Positions 11,601 through 21,549 of a stretch of DNA of 64,000 nt are shown here, piece after piece. Below the pieces are notes generated by a model. The model was given only the letters and a program-made list of their open reading frames with translations, ran no database searches and was not told where the DNA came from. The stretch covers positions 1,116,228-1,180,227 of the forward strand of contig NC_090166.1 of assembly GCF_017916325.1 (NCBI RefSeq). The letters are read 5' to 3'. Position numbers and translations under genes: made by a program. Numbering within the stretch: the stretch's first letter is position 1; the number at the start of each line of letters is the position of its first letter. This DNA comes from Leishmania martiniquensis. Taxonomy: Eukaryota; Euglenozoa; Kinetoplastea; Trypanosomatida; Trypanosomatidae.

Positions 11601-12548
11601 CCCCCCAAACAACAAAGAAAAACAGGCAGAAAGCCAAACTGGCAAGACCACCAAAAAAAAGCGATCGGTGCGGCTGCTGGAGAGAGTGCGATGGATGGGC
11701 ATGCGCGGTCGCGTAATGCATGCATCTCGTATCACGTGTGCGCTTCGCTGACATGCCGGCCAAAGGAGCCGGCCGCCGTACACCGCCACGCAGGGGCATT
11801 CTGCCAAACTCAGCGGTGACGACGGCAATCCTGCCAGAATGAAGAGAGGAGCGACTGCCATAAATGTCTTCTCGAGGAGATCGATTCGACACGGACAAGC
11901 GAGAACAGATGCGCATACAGCCACAGCTTCTCTGCCTCTCGCACTACAGCGGTGCCAAGGCACCCGCTCCGCTTGGCGACGCGCAGTCCATAACGATTCC
12001 ACTGCATTTAGCGCAGAATAATAATGAGAATGGCGCTCCGCGTCACCTCAGAGCAGCCACCGTCGGGTGTGCACATTAGGCGAGTCGGAGCGATCAGCCG
12101 TCAGCCGATAGACGCGCTCTCTGAGGCGTTCTTCTCTTCCACACAGCACCAGCCCTGGGCTGTTCCGTCGAGGCCAAAGAGCCCGCCTCGGTACACAGAG
12201 GCCCGTCAGCAGGCTCCTCGCTTCGCCATAGAGAGGAAACGGGGCCCATAAGACACCCCACGTACGGAGATGCACTCCTCCTCCGCTGTCGCCATCTGTG
12301 CATGAGCGCGTGAGTATGGCGATGAAGGGGAACGGAAAACGTCATATCGGCGGGAGGGGAGAGAGAGAGGGAGAGACCGCTGCCATTCCTCACACGATGA
12401 GGAAGGGAAAAAGAGGGGGGCTGTAGAGGAGGATGCCTGAAGGGGTGGGAGTGGAGGGAGGCACCCACCCACGCTCAGAGGTGTACGTGACCTGGCGGCG
12501 TATAGTTCGCGGGCAAAGATGTCCGGCATTACTCGAGCTCAGCGTCAC
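8618..12548. other. Intergenic region between the 1259-aa and 932-aa protein genes
   Basis: About 3.9 kb. The part from 8800 to about 11200 is simple sequence (AG-rich tracts, A and C homopolymers). The part from about 11400 to 12300 is more complex, with several short ATG frames on the minus strand (11398-11916, 172 codons; 11810-12007, 65 codons). These are treated as a possible decayed or small gene rather than called. Most of the interval should be the 3' UTR of the 1259-residue-protein transcript. Confidence 0.5.
8743..8806 (-). promoter_or_regulatory. Predicted SL trans-splice acceptor for the 932-aa-protein gene
   Basis: A strong T-rich tract on the minus strand (about 8774-8806) is followed by the first AG at 8743-8744. 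The predicted 5' UTR is about 125 nt to the ATG at 8617. Confidence 0.65.
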
Positions 12549-15500
12549 TCAGTGGTGCTGCTCAATACGCGCGTCGGAGGAGACCCACAAGTCGATGTCG
12601 TCGCAGTACGTTTCTAGGGACTCTCTGCGCTCCTCACTCCAGCCACGCTCCTCGCCTGCGGCGACAAGAATAGCTAAACCGAGGCGGCGCATGAGGGCAG
12701 ACGGGTGCTTTCTCAGCGTCCCCTGCTCCAGGCTCTCTGCTGCATCCATGTTGCAGATGGCTGTGTCGTAGCCTTGCACTGCATTCATGACAGCTGCTGC
12801 TGCACCAGGGTGCATTAGCCCGGCTGCCTCCATCGCCGTTAGGCGCGATGTCCACTCCGAGGTGTCCAATGTGAAAATCAGCGAGACCACAATGGTCGGC
12901 TGGCGACGGGCTGCGATGAGCTTCTCGACGAGAGCTCCGACAATGGTGCGCAATGCGTTCTTCTCCTGCACCCCGGCGGATTTCGCGATGCCGCAAAGCT
13001 CATTAGTCACACACTGCAGTGAAGCGTCCGGCTGGACGGCGAGGATGGCGGAAGTGATGACGACAGCCGCTCCCTCGGCGGTGCACTGGAGCATACACTT
13101 GAGCGCGGCTTGAGCCATGTCTGGCAACGTGCACTCGTCCAGGTAATCTGCAGCCACCTGGCACAGCACCAGGTCATCGTATGGAGGTACGGTGGCGAGC
13201 TTGTGTAGTGCCGCGACACGAACGTCGTGCACTGGATGGCGGAGCAGCCGCCGAAGAAGTGTCTGGTACTCCCGTACTTGCCATGGCAGCCGGAGGGCTC
13301 GCCACGGGACGGTCGTCATTTCCTCGCAAGCCGCCGAAGAGGGGGTGATGGCCGGTTCTCCGCCCTCAGAGGAGGTGCCGGTGCACGCATCCTCTGCATC
13401 ATTCTCGCTCTCTTCCATGTCGGTAGCCACAGGCTCCTCGGCATCCTCCGCGGATTGCACGGCGACATAGTCCTGCGTCACGATGGAGGTGAAGTACGTC
13501 CACACCTGCGGTTTGTCGAGAAAGTGGACGAGTGCAGCCACTAAAGCGGCCCGCACGTCGCGGTGCATAGCTGTCGCCGCCCCCACCGTTGCCGAGGAGG
13601 GTGTGGCAGGCGATGCAGAAGGTGCCGCGCCGCCACTATGGTCGCCGCTCGCTTCAGTTGGCATAGGCAGATGACACTCCTTGGCAAAACGAACGATGCG
13701 CGCGTAGGCCACATCGTCACGCTTCGCGCCCAGAAGGCGAAGCGCCTCTTTCTGCGCCGCCACCTGTTTTCCTGTGAGGAGTGGCTCAAGGATGCGCACC
13801 GCCTCGGCCGTGGGGGCGCACTGCAGCGTCGTGGCGAGAGCTCGAAGGGCGTCCACGCATAGGTCCGCTACACCTAACGCATTCTGTAGCACTTGGATGG
13901 CTGTGGCGTCACCCCTCACCTGGCCGAGCGCCTGTAGTGCCAGCCGCATAGCGTGCCTCCCGTGCTCAGGATGCGGCTCTGTTGCCAGGGTAATCAAGCT
14001 CCACGCGTGGCCATGCGCATCTGTCCAACTCGTGGTGACGGGGACGGAAGGAAGCCTGGCGAGAATCTTAATAAACTTGCCGTATTCCAATAGCGGCAGA
14101 GCGATCGGTGCGCCTATGGCTTGCAGACACGATCGGGCGTACATGATCTGCTGGCGCGACGTCCAACGGTGTGTCTTCTCCAGCGGCAGCACGCGCACCA
14201 TTGGGGTCGAATCGCCGCATCGTCTATAGAAGCGACCGGTAGGAATCTCCTCCATGGGTGACACGAGCGTATCTAGCAGCGGTCCCTGCAGCACGCTACA
14301 CACCAGGCGCTGCACGTCTTCCACCATGCCCCAGTCCTTCTCTGCTGCGATAAGGTCCGGAAGCTCAACCGCCAGCTCTTTTGCAAAGTGCTTAGCGTAC
14401 AGCTGCAGCGACTTCCTTGCGGCATCAGCGTCTGTGGAGGACATGAGAGCTCTTAGCGTGTCGCGCACGATGGACCGAGTCGCAGGCTCACCGGTGCTCG
14501 GCGCAGACGTCTCTCGCAGAAGAACCTTGGCGACGGCTTGGTTGTCCAGCAAGGACCGCAAAATACCATTACACGAGTACGCGTGTCCGCTGCGGAGCAG
14601 CAACAGCGTGAGCGGGAGCAGTGCGGCCGCCACTACAGGGAGCGCGTGGGGGTACCGCTGGGCCAAACCGCTAAAGACGTCCCGGTCGTACATACCGAGA
14701 CTGAACTCCTGCCGCTTGCGAATAAGCGCGGCAAGCTGGGGGACAGCAAAGCTTGTCTGCGGCCCGACGAGGCGGCAGAGGAGCCTCTCCAGCTCTCGCA
14801 GTGTTCCGTCGGAGACGTCTTTGGCGCTGTAGGCGGCCTGAATGAGCTGCGCGAGCCTGCTTCGCAGCATGTCGTCGGCCACATGTGCGGCTGTACGCAT
14901 CCAGAAACCATTTGGCAGCGCAGCCCATGCCCGGAGCATTTCTAAACGCCACAGGTCCTGCTCGTTTGGTCGCTGTGCACAGAACTCGAGGGCAGCCGGC
15001 AGGTGCTCGGGATAGTACTGAAGGGATGCGAGGCACGCCTGAATCACCTGGCCGCGTATCCTCGCGTCGTTGTTCATCGTATAGCTTTTCCCGGTCAGGA
15101 TCGCTTCAGGGAAGGGCAGGAGAGAGAGGTAGTCGATGCGCTCCGACGGAAAATCGCGGAGCTTTGGGTGGCTGTAGAACCGGTGGGCCAATGCTGCGCG
15201 TTCCGTCGCCGATGGCATGTAACGGATCAAGCTAACATCTACGACTCCATTGGGGCTCTCAAGCTGCTCGTAACCCCGCGCAAAGTACGCGTGCCGCGCT
15301 TCCACAGGCATCTTCGACAGACAGGTATACGCGTTGCAGAGGACCTCCTTGTCCATCAGCCGGAAGAGGAGATCCGTGCGCCCCTTAAGACGCTTCCACG
15401 CACGCTGCGACATCGAGCAGCTCAGGGAGGAGGAGGAAGCCTCGAGCATGTGCCATCCCTCGCCCTCGAGAAGATAGCTGCCGATTTCCACCGGGAAGGC

Positions 15501-16328
15501 GGATAGGTAGTAGCGCTCCAGTATGCTCTTGACGGCGTGCGCATCGAGACCCAGAAGGTGCGCTGTGGAGGTAAAAAGGGAGAGGCCGTCCTTCGATGCG
15601 CCGCGTCTGGCGAGAAGCACGAGCGCTTTCTGAACCAGCTCCTTGACTGTCGCATCCACAGCGTTGCTGAGGCTCATCTGCTCCTGCACCAGAGCCGTCA
15701 AGTACTTGCCTATCCACTGTGGATGATGCCGGCACAGCAGACGAAGCGCCACAGGGCCCAGAGCAGCCTCCACCTCTTTTGGTTGCTGTTCGAACACTTC
15801 CGGGCCCAAGCAACCAATCAGAAGTTGCTGCTTGATGGGGTTGGCCCCCCTCTGCGCCTCGTACAGCTGCAGGAGCATCTGTCTCTGCTTCCTCCGCGCG
15901 AGTCGCTTGACGAGGCACTCAAACTGAGGGATTCGCGCGGTCTTCGAAAACTCGATGGCCATCGCTATGCGTTGCCGGTCATCGTCTGGGGCCTCGGCCA
16001 ACACGGACGTTATCAGCAGCTGTGACACGGGCAGAGCCGAGTCCTCCAGAAGCGACGACGCCGTCACCAGGAGGTCGGCCGGCACGGGTCGTCCGACGCG
16101 GCGGGCCTCTGCGAACGCGCCACACAGCGCGAAGGCGGCAAGAAGACGATGGTAGTGCACCTGCGACGGCGCACCGAGTGCGGTAATCACATTCTGAGCA
16201 TCGCACGACTCCCCCTCTGTGTGGGTGATGCTGCCACGACCAAACTGCACGAGCGTTGCGCAACGGCGTGCGTGAGAAAGTGATTCCACCTGCTGCAGCA
16301 GTGCATCGACGGAAGGGCTACGGTGCAT
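12549..16328 (-). CDS. Large helical-repeat (HEAT/ARM-like) hypothetical protein, 1259 aa
   Basis: Function not recognised. The frame is open to 16541, but the ATG at 16328 (MHRSPSVDALLQQVE) is chosen: upstream codons translate a pyrimidine tract and a good acceptor AG lies at 16414-16415, inside the longer frame. The product is dominated by short amphipathic Leu/Ala-rich helices throughout, in the style of an alpha-solenoid (for example LAALIRKRQEFSLG, LLPLTLLLLRSG). One acidic, Ser-rich linker interrupts it near 954-1003 (DMEESENDAEDA). Beyond it more helices run to the end at ARIEQHH. No catalytic motif or membrane anchor is convincing. Solenoids of this kind usually act as scaffolds or adaptors in protein complexes; the partner is unknown. 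Unlike its neighbours it is largely ordered, so it is the best candidate here for detection of distant homologues by structure. Confidence 0.9.
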   Translation of the reverse strand: MHRSPSVDALLQQVESLSHARRCATLVQFGRGSITHTEGESCDAQNVITALGAPSQVHYHRLLAAFALCGAFAEARRVGRPVPADLLVTASSLLEDSALPVSQLLITSVLAEAPDDDRQRIAMAIEFSKTARIPQFECLVKRLARRKQRQMLLQLYEAQRGANPIKQQLLIGCLGPEVFEQQPKEVEAALGPVALRLLCRHHPQWIGKYLTALVQEQMSLSNAVDATVKELVQKALVLLARRGASKDGLSLFTSTAHLLGLDAHAVKSILERYYLSAFPVEIGSYLLEGEGWHMLEASSSSLSCSMSQRAWKRLKGRTDLLFRLMDKEVLCNAYTCLSKMPVEARHAYFARGYEQLESPNGVVDVSLIRYMPSATERAALAHRFYSHPKLRDFPSERIDYLSLLPFPEAILTGKSYTMNNDARIRGQVIQACLASLQYYPEHLPAALEFCAQRPNEQDLWRLEMLRAWAALPNGFWMRTAAHVADDMLRSRLAQLIQAAYSAKDVSDGTLRELERLLCRLVGPQTSFAVPQLAALIRKRQEFSLGMYDRDVFSGLAQRYPHALPVVAAALLPLTLLLLRSGHAYSCNGILRSLLDNQAVAKVLLRETSAPSTGEPATRSIVRDTLRALMSSTDADAARKSLQLYAKHFAKELAVELPDLIAAEKDWGMVEDVQRLVCSVLQGPLLDTLVSPMEEIPTGRFYRRCGDSTPMVRVLPLEKTHRWTSRQQIMYARSCLQAIGAPIALPLLEYGKFIKILARLPSVPVTTSWTDAHGHAWSLITLATEPHPEHGRHAMRLALQALGQVRGDATAIQVLQNALGVADLCVDALRALATTLQCAPTAEAVRILEPLLTGKQVAAQKEALRLLGAKRDDVAYARIVRFAKECHLPMPTEASGDHSGGAAPSASPATPSSATVGAATAMHRDVRAALVAALVHFLDKPQVWTYFTSIVTQDYVAVQSAEDAEEPVATDMEESENDAEDACTGTSSEGGEPAITPSSAACEEMTTVPWRALRLPWQVREYQTLLRRLLRHPVHDVRVAALHKLATVPPYDDLVLCQVAADYLDECTLPDMAQAALKCMLQCTAEGAAVVITSAILAVQPDASLQCVTNELCGIAKSAGVQEKNALRTIVGALVEKLIAARRQPTIVVSLIFTLDTSEWTSRLTAMEAAGLMHPGAAAAVMNAVQGYDTAICNMDAAESLEQGTLRKHPSALMRRLGLAILVAAGEERGWSEERRESLETYCDDIDLWVSSDARIEQHH

Positions 16329-16413
16329 CGTGCTGTGCGGAGGAGGTGGACTGGAGGAGTGATGCGCTCGCAAGCGAAAAAAAAGGGCAATGCCACGCAC
16401 AAGCAAGGAGTTG

Positions 16414-16500
16414 CTAAGGACGCCGAGGGAGAGAGGGAGAGGAGAGAGGGTGGGGGCGGGGGATAAGGCGGATGAAGCGGAAGAGGGAAGGATAGCCAAA
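16414..16500 (-). promoter_or_regulatory. Predicted SL trans-splice acceptor for the 1259-aa-protein gene
   Basis: A long CT-rich tract on the minus strand is followed by AG at 16414-16415. The predicted 5' UTR is about 86 nt. The site lies inside the longer open frame and so decides the start at 16328. Confidence 0.6.
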
Positions 16501-17056
16501 AGGCTAAAACAAAAAACGAATGAGCGTTGACAGGCGGGCACGCGCGCAATGACACGTCACCGAGTGCGGCGAAAGTGAGGTGAGAGCACAAAAAGAAAAA
16601 GGGGATTCGGAGAAAGCGAAACTGACGCACGCGCATGCACTGTGGCACTCTTGGACGTTTCCACCCGCGAGCGTTGGTACATTCCGCAGAAGAAAACATT
16701 ACATAAATAGCACCGTCCGTTAAGGGAAATGTGGCGCACACGTGCGAGGTCAGGGGTGAGGAGGAGATGGGCGAGATGGAAGAGATAAGGCTCACGGAAG
16801 GGATCGAAATAACCCGAAGCAGAAGGCATGTGGATGGGCGAACACGAGGAGCGGAAGGCCGAGATTCAAGAATGCTTCTTCGTTTCGTCCAGCGAACTCT
16901 GCTGCTGCCTCACTTTGAAGCCCCACTCCTCCCCTTCCCCCCTGCGGGGCTGCGGTCGGGGCTTGGGGAAGAGATGCGTTCTCCTGACAAATCACAGAGG
17001 CAATGCAGAATTCGCTCTCTTTTTTTTCTAGCGCAGGCCTGTTATGACATGCGGGT

Positions 17057-17084
17057 ACACACACACACACACAGACACAGACAC
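17057..17084. repeat. AC dinucleotide microsatellite
   Basis: An AC run on the plus strand passing into a CAGA-like tract, between the 1259-residue and 914-residue protein genes. Confidence 0.8.
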
Positions 17085-18261
17085 GCCCAGCTACGTAAGC
17101 GACATATACGCACCAGAGAGCGAAGAGGAAAAAGAAACGTATGAGAGACAGCAAAGTCCAGGGCACCACCCCCTCGCAAGTGGAGAGCGCGAAGGCGAGC
17201 GCATAAACACAGACACACACACAAAAAATACACACTTCCATCAACAATCATAAATTCTTATAAGACCCGAGACACAGGAAAGGTAGAGGAGGCCGTTCGC
17301 GTGATGGCGCACGAAAAAGCGGCGAGAAGGAAATAACGAAGCGAGCCCATCAGAAGCGGATCGACTCTTGCGCGGAATGTGTGCCGTCTGCTTATGCACA
17401 GCAGCCACTTGCTCATGAGGCCGATGTGTGCAGAAGAGTTGATTGTGTAAAGGGGGAAAAGGGAGGGACGTGCGTGCCGAAGAGGGCACTCTCGTTGTGC
17501 GCGACCAGAAATAAAGGAGACAATCCTACTGATGAAAGACAAGAGGGGCCCGTCACGACCGGCAGCCTCGAGCGCATACGCGGCTTTGGACAAAAAATGA
17601 AAGAAAATCTGGCTGGCAGTTGAATCGCACACACCGTCACCTTTGCCACGGGCGGAGAATTGAGTCTTTGAACACCGCTGCCTCCCCACCCCCTCCTACT
17701 CTGAAAGGGAGAGCACGCGGAGGCATGAGGAGAGAGGGGTGAGGCAGCGCTGTGTGTGTGTGTAGGCATCTTGGGGGGGGTCAGGGGCAGGGGCAGGGGC
17801 GCGTTTCGTTTTCTCTTCTCAGTGATGCTCCTCTCCCGTGATGACCGCCGACAGGAAACAGTGCAGGGCAGCGGCATAGCAGAAAAAGAGGGGGACGAAG
17901 AGGGGGAGGAGAGAGAGCAGAGCACAACACACGACTGGCCCAAGAGATGGCCTCAATGGAAGGGTAAACGCACACACACACACAATCGTAATAATAAGAG
18001 CGCGGAGCGTAGCCAGCGAAGATATTACACACATGGCAAAACACGCGAAGCTGTAGTCAGCGCAGGCATACAAAGGAGGCAGCCTGGAAGGCTCACAGCG
18101 ACACGGAGTGCGGCGTAGACATAAGGGTGGAAGGGGCGGGCCGGACTACGGCAGGTAGGAGTAGAGGGGCACGCGGGAAGAAGACAAGGAGGGACAGAGA
18201 GAGAGGTGCAGACGAGCAGCACGCCTTGGAGCACAGATGCTGACCAACGAGAACAACATAA

Positions 18262-18322
18262 ATATATACATATATATATATATCTGCAGGCATATACACA
18301 CATATACATATATATATATACA
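18262..18322. repeat. Paired AT microsatellites
   Basis: Two AT-rich runs (18262-18283 and about 18291-18322) separated by a few mixed bases, followed by a GT-rich stretch. They lie in a presumed 3' UTR. Confidence 0.85.
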
Positions 18323-21300
18323 TCTGTGCGTGTGTGTTCGTGTGTCTCCTTGGCGACACACGTACACCGGCCGGCGCTTTTGTTGTCTTTCCGCGGCCGA
18401 GCACGCATCAAAGGACCCGCCATGACAAAGCGAACCGGTGCGATGGCGATGCTCACATTGGAAGCGTACAGATACAATCGGCGTGTGCGCCTGCGAGCGG
18501 ATGAGTAGCGAAGGCGGTGCGACCACCACGCCGGTAACAGACGATAACATAGACGACAACAAAACAAAGAGGGCGCGGAAAAAAAAGAGGGAGGGAGGAG
18601 ATAACAGGACATCGAGGAGGAGAGCACGCGCCAAAGTGGAGCATAATGCGCACAGAGCCGGGCCACACAGTGAGGCGTGAGGATACACAAACGACGATGA
18701 AAGCGCGAGGGGAGGGGGACGGAATAAATTTCATGACGAATGCAGAAAGAGAGGGAGGGAGAGATGGAGGCGGGAGAAGAGAGAAGGAGAGGGAGAACAA
18801 TATTTAGCAGGACACCGATTTGATCGATCGTTGAGTGGCTTCCGTTCGAGCGCTCACCTGACGATGCGGGACACCGTCAAAGGGGTACAAAAAGGTGAGG
18901 ACCACCCGCCGGGTAGACAAAGATCGATGCTCCATGACGTGCCAGGTGACACAACCCCAAACCACAACGAAGGCTAAACGACGCGCCAGAGAGTGGGGGG
19001 AGGGTGCCGCGCAGAGAATGCCAAAGAAAACAGAGTGGGACAGGAGGAGGCGTGTGGATGCCCGGCCGTAAGAAAGGAGAGCGGTCTGCCGACGTAAGGA
19101 TAGCGCATCGGGTGCAGCCCCACGAGGCCCATACCATACGCATACGACAAGCCGCTTGGGCTTCTGAGATACAAATACGCGCGTGGCGAAGGCGAAAAAA
19201 AAGGGGAGGCGCCCACGGAGAAACGCACACGACGACAACGCAAACGAACACTGACGCACGCGCACGGACAAAACTGTTCTCTCTTTTTTTTTGTGTGTGT
19301 GTTCTGTAGGAATTCTCGGCCTGTAGAGACGCGCGCGAAAAAGAAAAGCAAACACGTTTGTGTGAGGATATGTGCTGCTGCGACGCCACCCATACTGCTA
19401 CCTTGTGCCGCATCGCAGCCGCGTTTACGATGGCGCCGTAAAAACGCTTGCCCACGTCGTTCAGCGGGGCTCCTGCACCACGATGAAGGAGGAGGCCAGG
19501 CAGCTGCACAGCAGCGATACAGAAAAGACGGAAGGGAAAAAGGGACGCCAATAGATGCGCAGACGCCCATTCGCAGGGGGTGGAGTGTGTGTGGATGGAA
19601 GAGGGAGACGGGCGAGTGGATGCGGGACGTTCGAGAGCGGACGGGAAGCGTCCATGGGCGGTTGTGAGAGGGGCTCCATGAGAGGAGGCAGCCGGAGACA
19701 CGTTCACCAAAGAACAAGCGGCAAACTAATGAGCAGATGGTTAATGGCGTACAACGCACACACGCGCAATAAGAGAACACATCAACGCACACCAACGAAA
19801 ACCAACGCACACACGCACACATACATACACAATCGAATGTGCATCTCTATAGGAGACTACTGCGGACAATGGAACGTAGGCTTGGCCACGGTCGTGGAGA
19901 GAGCGATCACTTCTGCACGAACACAGTCTCTTCTTTCCTTCTCTGGGTGATGTGAACACGTCACATGTTCTCTGGGCTGAAGCATTGTCCAGCGCGTCTT
20001 CTACACTCACCTCAGCGCGAGCGAGGTACAGCAGACAACCACAGCGTTTCACATTTCAGAGCTTCTTTCTACCACCAGCGAATCCGTCGATGTGGCGCGC
20101 ATACACAGCCGCAGCCTGCCCGCCTCTGCTGCCCCACCTCTCCATCCTCGCCGTCCACCACGGCCTGTTCCGCGCTCAAGCCGGGCCGTACACCTCACGG
20201 GGCAGGGTGCACTTCACGTGCATGCCGCGCTCCCGCCCCTCTCCTCCCTCAGCCGCCTCACGCAGCAGCAATCGGCACTAAGCTGCAGAGGCGCCCCGCA
20301 TCGGAGTCTCGAGGCTTCGACGGCGTAGTACAGCGCACTGTCGCCGCGCTTTTGGCATCCGCGCCGCACCGGGCCCCTTCGCACCCAGGCCCGATGGAAG
20401 GACATGCCGCATGCCTCGCACGGGGTGCTCCCGTTTACAGGTCTTGACGTCGGCGCGGAAGTGAATGAGAGGAAGCGAGGGCCAAAGAACATGCGCTGAA
20501 GACACCACTTCACGCCCTTCTCATGCAATGGGGCGAAAAGCGAAGGCGAAGGAGAGAGAGGGATGAGCGAAGCGGGTGATAGACGCCGCATCGAAGCCGG
20601 AAAAAAGGGGTAAGGGAGCCGAGGGAGAGGGCGGTGGGGCTGGGTGGAGGAGGGTAGGGGAAGGGTGGACGGCGCGGGACTCGTGACAAGAAGGCACCAT
20701 TGAGCAGGCAGAGGGGGGAGGGATGGAGTACAATCTTCAACCCTCCTCCCCCTCCCCCGAGGAAAGAAACGATTGTGGCAGGGCTTACCGGCAGAGAGTA
20801 CAAATGCGTGAGAGGCGAGAGTGGGGGAGGGGGGAGGAGGAGCTGTGCTGTGGTTCACCGGTGATGCGGAAGGTGCAAGACCGCCAAGGGACGCCGAAGG
20901 GCGGGGTGGGGTCGGAGCACGGCGTGAAAAGCTGAAAAGCAGAGACAACAGTACTGCCCTACAACGCACGGCTGAACGCAAGACGCTTACACACGCGAAG
21001 AATGGAGGAGAGCAGCGGAGTGAACAACCAGAGAAAGGAAAAGACGCTGACGCTGTGAGGGAGTACGACAAAAAATGCCATCAAAGGGGAGAGGAGGGGA
21101 GAGAAGACAGAGAAAGGCTGCAGAGTCAACGTGATCAAAGCGGAAACGTTTCAGAACAGAAGGGGGAAGGGGGTGGGGATGGGTCATAGGGGTGGGATTA
21201 GGTCGGAGGAGGGGAGGGGGAGGGACAGGCATCACGTACGGTGCACGCAGGCAAGGGCATACAACCAGAGAAGAGAAATAGAGGGATGCGCTCAAAAAGA

Positions 21301-21549
21301 CCAAAAGAGGAAGCGCATCCAGCGCAGAAAAGAGTGACGACAGAGGCCGACGTGGGGGAGGGGAAGAGAGAGAGAGAGGAGGCGGCACGTCCGTCCCCGC
21401 CCGTAATGCTGCGGAAAGAGGAGAAGAAAAAGAATAAAGAGCCCTCCACGCACCCACTCTACGCCTATAGAATAGCGGTAGTCGCACGCAACGAACGCAG
21501 AAGCCGACACGTCGATGGTTTATTAGATGGATAAATATTTTCCGCTGCT

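Larger units (their letters stand above)
16329..21549. other. Long intergenic region between the 914-aa and 1259-aa protein genes
   Basis: About 5.2 kb, mostly the expected 3' UTR of the 914-residue-protein transcript. It has an AC tract at 17057-17084, two AT tracts at 18262-18322 and abundant AG-rich sequence. The exception is a GC-rich, non-repetitive island at about 20000-20480, where overlapping frames are open on both strands and none is clearly coding. No RNA gene was recognised. Confidence 0.55.

Noticed and set aside
16329..16541. An N-terminal extension of the 1259-aa protein (frame open to 16541) that resembles a signal peptide
   Set aside because: It translates a pyrimidine tract (Leu/Ser/Pro/Phe), and a good acceptor AG lies within it at 16414-16415. 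The ATG at 16328 is downstream of that site.
18877..19822. Overlapping minus-strand frames of about 280 codons
   Set aside because: Composition is that of translated UTR (His/Thr runs from AC repeats, Phe runs from A tracts), and two frames are equally open.
20080..20240. The possibility that an in-frame TGA in the 20-kb island encodes selenocysteine
   Set aside because: No SECIS-like element could be identified by eye, the frame is short and also broken elsewhere, and none of the known trypanosomatid selenoproteins was recognised.
20214..21071. A 285-codon minus-strand frame rich in Ser, Pro and Leu
   Set aside because: Most of it translates CT-rich tracts. Only its last 90 codons fall in the complex island, which is reported as a finding instead.
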